This document shows positions 1 to 10,589 of a stretch of 64,000 bases of DNA, piece after piece; within the stretch, counting starts at the first letter, position 1, and each line of letters starts with the position of its first letter. The DNA is from Aquarana catesbeiana (lineage: Eukaryota > Chordata > Amphibia > Anura > Ranidae): the NCBI RefSeq assembly GCF_042186555.1, contig NC_133329.1, positions 187,957,206 through 188,021,205 of the forward strand, in the 5' to 3' direction. Below the pieces are notes generated by a model. The model ran no database searches and was not told where the DNA came from. It saw only the letters and a program-made list of their open reading frames with translations. The translations under genes and the position numbers were made by a program.

Positions 1-51
1 CTCCTCTGATCCCTGCAGCTCCACTGCGGTCATTTCTACTCTGTCTACTTA

Positions 52-292
52 CAGTAATTACAGGGATAGTGGTATGTTGCTTGCTACAGCCAGGAACAAA
101 CAGGATCTCTCCTACGCAAATGTCAAAATCTCTCTCCTCCCTGATTACTCACCAGAGATAAGATGTAGATGCTCTTTCACCAAAATTCCCAAACGCCTGT
201 GGGAAAAAGGCTTGAAATACAGTTTGTTATACCCAAGCAATTTGCAAATTCAAAATGGAGACACCAGTAGCTGCTGCTACCTGGCTGGATAA
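52..292 (+). pseudogene. LINE ORF1 C-terminal fragment (L1/Tx1 type)
   Basis: The translation has the pattern of the C-terminal domain of L1-type ORF1 proteins: a block like QDLSYANVKISLLPDYS followed by a basic stretch, then KGLKYSLLYP and a final NGDTS segment. In the family this domain binds nucleic acid next to an RRM and a coiled coil; neither of those is present here, so this is a fragment. The window begins at or just upstream of it. A matching ORF2 piece on the same strand lies at 2311-2520, beyond the gypsy remnant. It is not functional. The family call is firm, the exact borders are not. Confidence 0.75.
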
Positions 293-663
293 TCACTGAT
301 ATCAGTTCTCACGTATGCCTCAGCCTGACTCTGCTAATTATCTGCTAATGCCTGTCATCCTGCCGCAAGTATTAGTGCCTTCATGTCCTTAAATGGGACT
401 CTGTTTTTTTTTTCAAATTTTGTTTGTTAGTTCTTGCCGTATGTGCCACTGCCCACTGCTATAGCCAATACCTACTAGATTCAATCCTTGGGGATTTGTT
501 TAATATATTTTGGAGCATTGCTGTCGTAGTCTTAATTCTTGCCATTTAGATCCATTCTCCTCCTGAGAGACCTTGTGACTGCTGCTTTATCCCTGAGAGT
601 CTTTGTACTGCCGTGCTCCAGACTTACCATTCTCCTGAGGCTGCTGGCCACCCAGGGAAGAAT
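293..663. other. Unassigned spacer between LINE ORF1 piece and gypsy integrase
   Basis: No open frame or known motif was recognised. The sequence is T-rich around 404-425. It may be LINE inter-ORF sequence or decayed gypsy sequence; the 5' border of the gypsy fragment cannot be fixed because gag, protease, RT and RNase H are all missing. Confidence 0.4.
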
Positions 664-1870
664 GAACTCATTTGGGCTATTTCCCAACAATTCTGGTGGT
701 CCAGTCTGGTGGCGCTGATGTAGCCGCCTTTGTAACTGCTTGTTCCAAGACACAACATCTTCCGGTGGGCCTACTACAACCCATACCCAATGGAGAGAGG
801 CCTTGGACCCACCCGTATATGGATTTTATTGTGGAGTTACCCAACTCTCAGGGCAACAGTTATCCTTATGTGGTTGACTGGTTCTCGAAAATGTCTCATT
901 GTATTCCACTTAAGAAGTTGCTCACATCCAAAGAACTGGCTTCCATTTTTGTTCCGGAGATATTTTGGTTTCATGGGCTATCCAAGGTTATCATCTCGGA
1001 CAGGGGTAGCCAGTTTGTGTCCAAGTTTTGGTGAGCCTTTTGTGCACAGTTGGGAATCCAGCTTTCCTTCTCCTCTGCGTATAACCCGCAGTCCAACGGG
1101 GCCGCAGAACAAAGCCAATCAGTTCTTGGAGCAGTTTTTACATTGCTACATTTCTGACCACTATAACAACTGGCCAGACCCCTTACCTTGGGTGGAGTTT
1201 GCTCACAGTAATGCTGTCAATACCGCTTCCCGATTGTATCCATTCAAGGTGAATTATGGTTTCCAACCATCCATGTTGCCTGACTCATTTGTTCATCCCT
1301 GCATTGGAGGAGCATCTCTGTGGTCTTTGTTCCACTTGGGTACAGGTCCAACAGTCCTTGTGACATGCCTATGATAGGTGCAGACTCCATACTGACCGCA
1401 TATGCCTACCTGCGCCTTCCTACCAAGTTGAGGACAGGGTCTGGCTCGCATCTCACAACCTCTGACTCTGTGTTCCCTCACTGAAACTGGCACCACATTT
1501 TATTGGGCCTTTCCGTATTCTCCACAGGACCAACCCAGTGGCTTAAGCTTTAGACCTTCCATCTAATATGCATATTTCTAATGTATTTCATGTCTCCTTA
1601 ATAAAACCTTTGGTGTGCAACCGCTTCACTACCTCAGTACCACACCCTCACCCAGTTCAGGTTGAGAATCATGAGGGGTATGAAATACAATCTATCATTG
1701 ATTCCCGTAGGTTCCGCGGGCACATACTCATACAGTACCTGGTTCATTGGAAAGGGCACGGTCAGGAGGAACGCTCTTGGATCTCATCCTCGGATGCACA
1801 TGCTCCTGTCCTCCTCCGTGCTTTCCATAGACGTTCTCCTCTCAAACTTGGTGGGGTCCTTCGAGTGGGA
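664..1870 (+). pseudogene. Ty3/gypsy chromovirus integrase plus chromodomain, decayed
   Basis: Reading across frames shows a gypsy integrase core: an RFWWSS-like segment, the PWTHPYMDFIVELP block with a catalytic Asp, VVDWFSKM, and the second catalytic region SDRGSQFVSKFW. It is followed by the YPFKVNYGFQPS block and the C-terminal integrase region (HFIGPFRI, SNVFHVSLIKP). From about 1680 to 1840 a chromodomain follows (YEIQSIIDSRR, YLVHWKGHG, SW), which defines the chromovirus lineage and in the family guides integration through histone binding. A stop near 1032 and several frameshifts break the frame. It runs directly into an LTR at 1893. The 5' half of pol and all of gag are absent. Confidence 0.85.
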
Positions 1871-1892
1871 GGTATAGTTGAGGAGCGGGTAC

Positions 1893-2310
1893 TGTCAGGG
1901 GTAGGCTCAGCCCTTCCTTCTCAGAGCTCTGTGCTCAGCTGTCGGTTAATTGCCAATACTCTTCATTCAACAGTGACTCACCTGGTCTTCATTTCCTGCT
2001 TGTCAGCTAGCCCTGCTGGCTATTTAAACTGCCTGGATCAGATCTCCTGTGCCTTCGCCTGGTCAACGTGTTTTTCCATTAAAGACTTTTGCCTGGCTGA
2101 CTTCCCTTCTGGTTCCTGATCCTGTTTGCTACCTCAACTATGCTGATCTCTGGATTCCTGTTTCACTGGCTGGTTCTGACTACCCGCTCTGGTTACCGAA
2201 CCCTGGCTATGTTTTGACTGCGTTTGCTCTGTTTGTACGATTTTACCATTTTATTAAACAGTGTGATTTTTACTGCACTTCTGTCTCAGTCTGATTCATG
2301 GTTCCTGACA
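1893..2310 (+). repeat. 3' LTR of gypsy chromovirus
   Basis: The LTR begins TGTCAGGG and ends CCTGACA, giving a TG...CA element with a short terminal inverted repeat (TGTCAG/CTGACA). A purine-rich tract (GAGGAGCGGG) lies immediately upstream, as expected for the plus-strand primer. An ATTAAA-type polyadenylation signal occurs near 2079. It follows the chromodomain frame of the gypsy remnant. No 5' LTR is present in the window. Confidence 0.8.
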
Positions 2311-2520
2311 GGAGGTTCATCCGGGAGCCCTACAAGTCCTGAACAGTTTTTCACTATAATGGGCCTACAGGTAAATTGGACTAAGTCCCTTCTTTTGCCA
2401 ATTGATCCTAATGCCTCTCCTCGCCTCTCTCCGCTACCTCAGACCTCCCGCTATAGTGGCTTGATAACTTCAAATATCTAGAAGTTATGATTTCACAAAG
2501 TGGTACTGACTATCTCTAGA
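2311..2520 (+). pseudogene. LINE ORF2 reverse-transcriptase thumb fragment
   Basis: The translation carries the block following the YADD catalytic box of L1/Tx1 RTs: a GLQVNWTKSLLLPIDP motif and then about 25 residues leading into a KYLG-like position. The same block is present in the complete LINE on this strand near 34000-34050. It abuts the gypsy LTR directly, so the gypsy element lies between two plus-strand LINE pieces. No functional frame remains. Confidence 0.7.
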
Positions 2521-2529
2521 CAGTACAAA

Positions 2530-2889
2530 ACAAGATAACAGGTGAGGGATGCAACCCAAAATGGTAGACATTATATATAGTCAGAATGGAACCATGTTGA
2601 TACTGTATGTAAAATTAAGTATTATTATTGGAGATTGGTGCCATATTAGGGTGCATCTCATTACCACTCATCCATAAGAAAATAACAAGAGAACATAACG
2701 TGGAAAAAAAAAAAAAACAGAATAGATAAAAACGAATAGAGATGTCTGTCGTATGTTGAGTCAAGTGCTAAAAATGTATATAATTAACAATATCTGAAGT
2801 GCCCTCAGTTATGTAAAGCCAGTCAAAGAGGCAGTAGTATGTGCCCCAGGGAAGGATCACATATAGCCTGGGAAAAAAGACTAGAACCC
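2530..2889 (-). other. Probable 3' UTR of the minus-strand LINE
   Basis: This AT-rich stretch follows the end of ORF2 on the minus strand and has no coding content. It includes a 14-base A run on the plus strand (2704-2717). The junction with the plus-strand LINE fragment at about 2520 is not marked by an obvious duplication. Confidence 0.5.
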
Positions 2890-4016
2890 GTGTAAATGGC
2901 CCCATTTTACTATGAGATGCCATATGTGGACCAGCCTGACCACTTCCTATGGGAAACCTCCATAGTGTCCATTATCGTATGGTGAATTTGCTCCATAAGT
3001 TTAATGGTTTCCATGCGTTGAAGTATTTGAGCCCAGGGCACCGAGTGTGCACACCAGTTTAAGGCTATAGCCCATAGGATAGCACCGAATAGGGTGTTAA
3101 TTCATTTTTGGCTCGTGGGGGGGATATTTGGAATGGGGGTAAAGAGTAGGCACATTGGAGCCGTTAGAGTAATCAGGGTTCCTGAGATCTGTGCCACCTT
3201 ACTGGCTGTCAGACTCCATATATTTTTTAGTTGGGGACAGCTCCAGAAAATGTGGAGCAATGTGCCCCTGGTCTGGCAACCCCTAAAGCAAGTGTCGGGG
3301 ATCCCAGGATAGAATCCATGTACCCTATCTGGTGTGAGGTACCACCTAGTGTGAAGTTTGACGACTGTTTTTTGATAGACATAGAACGCGAGCATTTATG
3401 CATGTTTTCTAACATTTCTAACCAATCCTCTGGGGAGAATTCTTGGCCCATGTCTGTTTCCCAATGGGTCATAGCTGTAGATTTCTCAGGTAAGTGCAAG
3501 TTGTTGAGGTATCCATACAATAAGGAGATGACTCCTTTCTCTCTAGGTAAATTATGGCAGACTGATTCATATTGAGAGAGTCTGGGGTCAGCGTTCAACG
3601 AGCACCTAGATTCATAAAAATGCCTTATTTGAAGGTACTTATAGAACTCAGACCTTATGTTATGTTGTTCCTGAAGGAATGCAAAGGTGCAATAAATGTG
3701 TTCCTTGTTTTAAAGCCTTCAGTGTGGTGAGTTCCCTTTCTTCCCACCAGAGAAATTTGTTAGGTGATTCATAAGCTGGGGGGAAGTTTGCGTCTCCCAG
3801 AAAAGAAGCTGGGGGGGGGTCTAATTGATCTTAGTTTAAATGTCAGTTGGTATAAATTCCAAAGATGTATAGTTTGGCTTACAATACTATTTAAAGCGCT
3901 TAATTCCCCGGGTCTTGCCCCGGACCTCCACAGCAGACCTGAAATATAAAATGGGCGAGCGGAGATTGTCTGGAACAAGAGTCAGGGATGTTGTGTTGGG
4001 GGGAGCATGCCATTGG
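2890..4016 (-). pseudogene. LINE ORF2 C-terminal region
   Basis: On the minus strand the translation holds the C-terminal part of an L1/Tx1 ORF2: an AQTAQWHAPPN-like block at the left edge of the foldback insertion, then KCSRSMSIKK, the WYLTPDRVH segment and the TRGTLLHIFWSCP motif of the terminal Cys/His region. Several frameshifts and stops break it. It is joined across the 4017-5958 insertion to the RT region: the 14-bp direct repeat GAGCATGCCATTGG occurs at 4003-4016 and again at 5959-5972. Confidence 0.8.
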
Positions 4017-4690
4017 CAAAAAACAGGAGAAAAAGTGAATTCTTCAATGAGGGACGTGCAATGGTCAGATCATGTAAATACTGTTTATTGAAAAAATTCA
4101 CTTTAAGCACCAATCCAAAAAAGATATACTGTAAAAACAGGTACCATCACCAATTTAAAAATGACAACTTAGTCATACACAGACGCAGATGGCCACCTAA
4201 CACAGCCAACCAATCACACCACGCAAGTAGACTCATGCATAATAATTAAATGAAGATAGTTGAAAATGAAATTATATATACTGATTAGCTGGAGTCCTTA
4301 AATTCCAAGGAAAAGCAGCAGCAAGTAGCGTTGAGTGTTCCCTGGAAGATAGGTGTTTGTGGTAATAGACGTGGTAGGCCCAACAAGGATCTCTGGGGAA
4401 CGGGGAACCCAGAGCAAAGCACTGGGAAGGAAGAGGGGAAGGGGAGGGAGAAAGAAAGGCCAGTGAAGTGGGAGCCAGGGACAGAGGGACCAGGGGCTGA
4501 CTCAGCAGCAGCTAGGTAGCATTTCAGGAATACACAGCTATGTAATGAAAGTCTCTCTGGGTCAGTAATAGCTCACAACACTAGAGGCCAAGATGTGGAG
4601 GAGCGGAAGATGAGAGTGCAGGGTGCAGGGGAGTGGTGTTGGTGAGTCCTGAAATGAGCTAAATGGCTCGCTGGGTGGACCGGGTATCCT
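4017..4690 (+). repeat. Left arm of foldback A
   Basis: It is an inverted copy of 5130-5802 with only a few differences (674 versus 673 bp). The arm starts at the very first base of the insertion with CAAAAAACAGG, matched by CCTGTTTTTTG at 5792-5802. Confidence 0.85.
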
Positions 4691-4735
4691 CATGCTCTGA
4701 TGAAATCCGAGTCACGGATGAAACGCGTCAGCATG
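4691..4735 (+). ncRNA. Type-I hammerhead ribozyme-like motif
   Basis: The order matches a hammerhead core: stem I strand CATGCT (4691-4696), CTGATGA (4697-4703), a stem II hairpin ATCCG-AGTCA-CGGAT (4705-4719), GAA (4720-4722), then the self-complementary ACGCGT (4723-4728) as a minimal stem III, C at the cleavage position (4729), and AGCATG (4730-4735), which pairs perfectly with CATGCT to close stem I. The only visible departure is one extra A (4704) between the core and stem II. Very short stem III is reported for hammerheads of Penelope-like elements and retrozymes, which act as dimers. Activity is not shown by sequence alone. Confidence 0.7.
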
Positions 4736-5129
4736 ACGCCATCACGCTGCTCATAGTGCTCTTGCAGACTAGCAGACCCGCCTACCAGCCCTGACACCAT
4801 TGCCCCAGGATCATTGTGGCCGCTTGAATCAGTCCGCGGAAATGGAACGAGGGGAACTGACGGTGCGAGGAGACTCGGCTTTGCCCGCTGTATTCTCCTG
4901 GGACTACCCTTCCCTAATTTCATCCCCATAACATCGCCAATGGATGTGTACCGTGGATGACCCTCCGGAGGACGGAACATCATGCAACCAAGCATCTGAC
5001 AAGTGGGAGATGGTGAGAGCTTCATTCCCTGCTCCTGACGTGGATTGCAGCCAGCACCGGGTGAGATCTTACCTGTCTTTATTTCAAGTTTGGGACAGTT
5101 ACTTTCTATGATCACCTGGTTTCCACCAC

Positions 5130-5802
5130 AGGATACCCGGTCCACCCAGCGAGCCATTTAGCTCATTTCAGGACTCACCAACACCACTCCCCTGCACCCT
5201 GCACTCTCATCTTCCGCTCCTCCACATCTTGGCCTCTAGTGTTGTGAGCTATTACTGACCCAGAGAGACTTTCATAACACAGCTGTGTATTCCTGAAATG
5301 CTACCTAGCTGCTGCTGAGTCAGCCCCTGGTCCCTCTGTCCCTGGCTCCCACTTCACTGGCCTTTCTTTCTCCCTCCCCTTCCCCTCTTCCTTCCCAGTG
5401 CTTTGCTCTGGGTTCCCCGTTCCCCAGAGATCCTTGTTGGGCCTACCACGTCTGTTACCACAACACCTATCATCCAGGGAACACTCAATGCTACTTGCTG
5501 CTGCTTTTCCTTGGAATTTAAGGACTCCAGCTAATCAGTATATATAATTTCATTTTCAACTATCTTCATTTAATTATTATGCATGAGTCTACTTGCGTGG
5601 TGTGATTGGTTGGCTGTGTTAGGTGGCCATCTGCGTCTGTGTATGACTAAGTTGTCATTTTTAAATTGGTGATGGTACCTGTTTTTACAGTATATCTTTT
5701 TTGGATTGGTGCTTAAAGTGAATTTTTTCAATAAACAGTATTTACATGATCTGACCATTGCACGTCCCTCATTGAAGAATTCACTTTTTCTCCTGTTTTT
5801 TG
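5130..5802 (-). repeat. Right arm of foldback A
   Basis: It is the reverse complement of 4017-4690. The arm ends 156 bp before the insertion border, so the element is asymmetric: the left arm touches the border and the right arm does not. Confidence 0.85.
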
Positions 5803-5972
5803 TCATATGTTACATGAATTCAGAGGAACACACCCATCATTGTTGGTGTTAGCAATTGTCTTTAGATCTATTAAGACGGGGCTATTTCTGCCTTTAGTCT
5901 GTTTCAATTATATTTGAATGCAGAGTGTATTAGTTCTTTTTATCACCGGTTTTTTTCTGAGCATGCCATTGG

Positions 5973-7446
5973 GCTGTTTGTGCTAATCTAGCTGCTAAAT
6001 AGTAGAGCCATATATTGGGTAAAGCCAACCTCATCAAGGTAGTGGTCTGTGAGTGAGTAATATGCCATATCTCGGTGGCTTATTTTTCCATATAAATTTA
6101 TTAATGGCCCTTTGGATCAGCTCAATAGTTTGGCGAGATACATAGATGGGTAGGGCTCTAAAAAAGTACAAAAGTTTTGGGAGTATAGACATTTTAATGG
6201 CTGTAATCCTTCCTAACAAAGATATAGGGAAGTGTGACCAAAGGTGTAACCATTGTTTAACTTTGGAGAAGGCTTGTTGGCATTATACATAGCCCGAAGG
6301 GAGGGGGCCAAGTGTATTCCTAGGTATTGAGGGATGCTATCTGAGACTGCAATACCAAATGAGTCCTTGAGAGTGGTTAAGGTGAGTTGTGGTTTGTTAA
6401 TTGGGAAGGCCGAGCATTTTGCTAGATTTACTCCTAGGCCAGATATAGAGTAGAAATCCTTTAGTGTGGAGAGCAAGTTAGGAAGTGATACAGTTGGGTC
6501 TGGTAGAAACATGAGTACATCATCTGCATATAAACTCATTTTAAATTCTTCCTCTCCCTTCTGGTATCCTTTAATATTCGGGTTCATGATAATCACCCTG
6601 GCCAAGGGTTCTATCGCCAGGACGAATATCAAAGGGGACAGAGGACATCCTTGCCTAGTACCCCTGCCCAGAGGGAAATAGTCTGAGGAGCAGCCAGGTA
6701 GTTTAATTTGGATGTGTGGATTGTGATATAGGGCCTTAAACAAATTTACAAATTCCCCCGAATTTGGTGAGGATGGTATCTATATGGCGAGAGAACACTG
6801 TCGAACGCCTTATATAAATGCAATCCTAGGATTAGGATTTTGCGTGAGAAAAGGTCGGCATCTTGGATGATATTCACTGCCAGGCGAATATTATCAGTGA
6901 TCTGTCTTGTAGGAATAAAGCCAGTCTGTTCTGGGCCAATTAGAGAGGAAATGATGGGCGCCAGTCTGTCCGCTAAAACTCGACCTAGTAGTTTGAGGTC
7001 ATTATTGAGGACCAAAATTGGTCTATAGTATTGTGGGAGGGAGTGATCCTTATTAGGTTTGGGGATAAGTGTCATGCTTGCGAAGAGCATGTCGTTTGGG
7101 AGATCTGTCTCAATGTGTCCGGGGAATGGGATTGGGTATGGACATGGTAGAGTTTGTCAAGCTCAAAGGAGAGCAATTTGATTTTCGCTATCTTTTGGCG
7201 TTTCCTGATGGTGGCTAATTCAATAAGGTGGCCACGGATGACCGCCTTATGAGCTGACCACAGTATGAAGGGAGATATGTCTTCAACATCATTTAGTCTA
7301 AAGTATTCTGCTAATTGATCCGATAGCTGTGATATGATTTTGGGGTCGGCTAACAAGGAGTCATTTAAACTCCAGGAGGCCGTCATGGGAGAAAGTCCAA
7401 TGTGGAAAGTGTGGAATGAGACCACATGGTGGTCTGTCAGGAGCAT
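5973..7446 (-). pseudogene. LINE ORF2 reverse transcriptase region
   Basis: Minus-strand translations show L1-type RT motifs in order from high to low coordinates: KPNKDHSLPQYYRPI near 7050, GPEQTGFIPTRQ, a KAFDS-type motif A near 6800 with the expected Asp lost or displaced, GTRQGCPLSPLIF near 6650, SLYADDVLMFL (motif C) near 6530, and the connection domain to about 6034. Frames are broken at about 7080 and 6745 and again near 6215. The catalytic YADD is retained. It continues upstream into the endonuclease and downstream across foldback A. Confidence 0.85.
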
Positions 7447-8025
7447 GTATGTATGGATGCTGAGGATGAGTTAGCTAGTAGTATGGGTGAGCTGAGGATA
7501 TAGTCCAACCTGGCATAGCTATCGCGAGGGTGGGAGTAGTGTGTGTATTCCCTTACTCCGGTATTCAGGGCCCTCCATGTGTCGATCAGTTGGTGTGTGC
7601 CCAGCGATCTCTGCAGAGATTTGGGGAAAGCGTTAGCCGAGTGCACCATCTTACTCCTGTCTAGGACAGAGTGGGCCACCAGGTTAAAGTCTCCCCCGAC
7701 TAGCATATGTGGGGAGGTATATCTATCTAATATGCGAAAGAAGGAACTAAAGAAAGTGCTCTGTGAGTTATTGGGGGCGTATACATTAACAATTGTAAGG
7801 GCTTTGCCCTGAAATTCGCCCTGTAGGATAAGGAACCTACTTCCTGGATCTATATAAATGTGCTTAACATCAAATGGCATAGTATTTTTAATAAAAATTG
7901 CAACTCCCCTGGCCTTGGACTCAAAGGTTGTAAAATGGTGTGCTTTGAAAGATTTGTCAAAGAATTTGGGATGGGCAGAAGAGGAGAAATGAGTCTCTTG
8001 CAGTAGTATGATGTCAGCCCCTATG
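7437..8025 (-). pseudogene. LINE ORF2 endonuclease region, cut by the ERV
   Basis: Apurinic-endonuclease-type motifs are seen on the minus strand: INVYAPN, GGDFNLV (Asp-x-Asn) and RLDYILSS. The upstream QETHFSS block with the catalytic Glu reads up to the retrovirus border at 8025 and resumes on the other side at 14785 after one copy of the CTATG duplication. This shows that the retrovirus landed inside the endonuclease domain. The frame to 7437 is otherwise largely open. Confidence 0.85.
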
Positions 8026-8464
8026 TGAAGGGATATTTAGCTTAACCACATCCATTTTAAAACTTAGTTTCCATTTTGTGTTTTTCCCTGTATTCTATTT
8101 TTATATATTACTAGGAGTGTAATGTAATCTAGTTTCGTTTCGCACATCCCTGTTATCTTTTGTGTTTCGTTTCCTGTAAAGCACGTGATATCTTAAAAAT
8201 AATTAGTTTCACTTTTGTCATAAATTGTTTCTGTATTTTATTGGATAATTTGTATGACGCGGTCAAGGGGCGGTAGTTTCTGAAAGCCCCCTTTAAATAT
8301 TCACACCAAAAAATAAAGATTAGATTTGCTCAGCGAGACTTTTGGAGTTTTTTAGCATTGTCTCAATGGGCTAATCTCACAGGCCTGTGGGGATTGTAAG
8401 GTACATCTTATGCAGACTTATCGAGGGTCTAAAAATATCCCTAGACAATCTACATTTCCCAACA
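8026..8464 (+). repeat. 5' LTR of the ERV
   Basis: It runs from TGAAGGGATA to TTCCCAACA. It contains an AATAAA signal at about 8312, followed by a GC-poor downstream region. It is nearly identical to 14346-14784; differences were seen near the polyadenylation signal (A/G), at about 8325 (T/A), 8332 (A/G) and 8356 (G/T). Confidence 0.9.
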
Positions 8465-8468
8465 GAAA

Positions 8469-8486
8469 TGGGAGCTCGTCCGGTGA
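8469..8486 (+). other. Primer-binding site of the ERV
   Basis: TGGGAGCTCGTCCGG lies 4 bp after the LTR end. It resembles the proline-tRNA primer-binding site common in gamma-type retroviruses with about one mismatch in the first 15 bases. Confidence 0.65.
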
Positions 8487-10589
8487 TTTTGATTTATATT
8501 TATTTTTCTCTTGCCGTGATTTATTTAGAGATCGATTCCTTTTAAGGGACCTGTAATTCGTTTTTTTAGACCTCGATAGATAAGCCTTGGGTGGGCTTCA
8601 AGAAACTGTTCTGAGAAACAGTAAGATAAGCCTTGGGTGGGCAGAAAATTGCTCTGAGAAGCAATAAAAAACCTTAGGTGGGTTTTAAGGACTTTAAGGT
8701 GAAGTCCATAGAAAAAGACTGCAGCCGACTGTTTTGGGTAAACAGTGAATAAGCTCCGGTAGAGCTTAATGAGTTATACAGTACTGTAATTATAAGAAAA
8801 AGTCTGATAAGGTGTGCCGGACAAAACCCGATCTCTTTGCTTATCTTTCTGTTGCGTAGCTAGCTGTCATCTGTGTAATGTTTGTCTGTGTGGAATTTGT
8901 TGGGTGTCGTAAGGTAAGATGACACCTTTTCCACTGCACTGTTTATTTTTTAATGATTTATATATGAATGCTTTGACCCTAAAGTTTAAGATATAACTTG
9001 TATCGTATTGTAATCGGCAGAATGATTCTGGTATTGTTTCAGTGAGTAAAAATATTTTCTTTTCCTTGCAGTAATCAGACGTTCAGTGTCATTTTAGAGA
9101 AAGAACTAAAAAGAGAACTAAAATATTGGGTGGTCTGACAGAACTAAGTCTTATACCGGAATTATTGTTTTAAGGTTTATTGGTGTTTAGTTTCTGCTGA
9201 TTTATCTGTATAGAGTAGAATAAGAATTTTAGAGTTTATAAGGAACCCTGGATTGGTGAGTATCCAGGTTAATATCTTCTTATGTACTAACAAATGTTTC
9301 TAAAGTGTTTTGATTGTATTATTGGTTTGTTATTCTGTTATACTGGTCCTCGGACATATCTTGTAGCCAGTGTCCCAGGAGGGTATTCTAAACTAGGTAA
9401 GGGACCCTTATTTAGAGAAGGTAAACCAAGGGTTCAAGTTTTAAGGTTTAATTTACATAACAAATTTGTGTTTTAAGAAGGGTTGACAGTGAAGGGAGTA
9501 ATGTCACTTATTTGAAGAGCAGGGGAGACTTATCAAGTCTGTCCCAGGTCTTTGAAGTATTGTGACATTAGGGACGTTTTTACCAATTAAAATATGGGTA
9601 AAGCGTTAATAACACTTTATTAAGGTAATACATAAATTGGTAAGGCTAACTTTTAATTAAAACATGCTATTTGAATAATTCTTTTTGCTACTGACATTTT
9701 TTGCAAAGGGGAAGTCAGGTGCAAAATTTGGACATTTGGCTTTTTGCCAACAGGGTTCAAGTGCTAATATCTCACTGACTGTAATAGATAGTGGGGAATT
9801 GTTTGCGGCATTAGTGCTACCGCAATTGAAGGCACTGTTTGAACCTGTTGGCACTCTGCCAAAAATTTGAAATGTAAATAAAAATTGTTTTGGTTATAAA
9901 CATAGGAAAAGTAATGACATAGAAAGTTTGTTTATGATAAGGGGAACCTCTAGCCATAAGGAGTGCTTATTGGCATTTTGCAAAAAAAAAAAAAAAAAAA
10001 AAGAGAGACTTAGTATCTACAAGAATTTAGAATGTTTAGAAAGAAAAATAAAGATGAAAATAAAAATGCATGCTGTGGAGATCCCCCGGCTGGCCAAGGC
10101 TCCCTATATTATCCTAGCCCAAACATTGTTCACGATGGGTTTAGCAGAGTCATAGGATAGTAAATTTAAGGGTTAAATCAACCTTCTCTATGCTTGTACT
10201 GTGTTCCCCTGCTTCTTCCCCCTTACATTCCAGAACCAAATAAAGACCTCATCACATAAAGACACACAGCAACAATTTTTTTTTCTTAACAGCTTGCAAG
10301 CAAAAGTTAGCAGAATCTGTGTTAGAATTCTGGGGAAAAAATTTATAGACGTTTGGACACAAGAAGCAGGATTTGTTCGGTATAATATGCACAGTCTCTT
10401 AATACAGACATACCTCAGCAACCTTGTCCCTAAACATGCACTTATAGTAAGACAGCAAATATCAGAAGCTGACAGAGAAGGATGCTGCAGGATGTTTTGA
10501 CATTCCTAAACAAACACCAGTGCAGACACATTATCAAAATGATTTCTTAGGAAATCAAAAGGGGAAACTTTTATACAAAGAGGGAGGGG
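8487..10589 (+). other. ERV leader region without recognisable gag
   Basis: No matrix, capsid or zinc-knuckle pattern was seen in any frame over about 2.1 kb; the longest frames here (about 60-100 codons) have no familiar motif. A 19-base A run lies at about 9982-10000. Gag has been lost, replaced or decayed beyond recognition. Confidence 0.6.

Larger units (their letters stand above)
4017..5958 (+). mobile_element. Foldback retroelement-like insertion A with hammerhead-like motif
   Basis: This 1942-bp insertion interrupts the LINE and is flanked by an exact 14-bp direct repeat, GAGCATGCCATTGG (4003-4016 and 5959-5972). It consists of a left arm (4017-4690), a loop (4691-5129), a right arm that is the reverse complement of the left (5130-5802), and an unpaired tail (5803-5958) ending in a T run. 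No coding frame was recognised; long frames seen on either arm mirror each other and are shadows. An AATAAA signal lies in the right arm near 5730. The TSD length suggests target-primed insertion. Inference: a non-coding Penelope-like or related retroelement that inserted as an inverted dimer. Confidence 0.8.

Noticed and set aside
4017..5806. Two identical 78-80 codon frames at 4007-4249 (plus) and 5570-5806 (minus)
   Set aside because: They are mirror images produced by the inverted arms, have no motif, and one runs across the insertion border.
8487..10589. A possible gag in the ERV leader
   Set aside because: No capsid major-homology or zinc-knuckle pattern was seen in any frame; calling gag would rest on position only.
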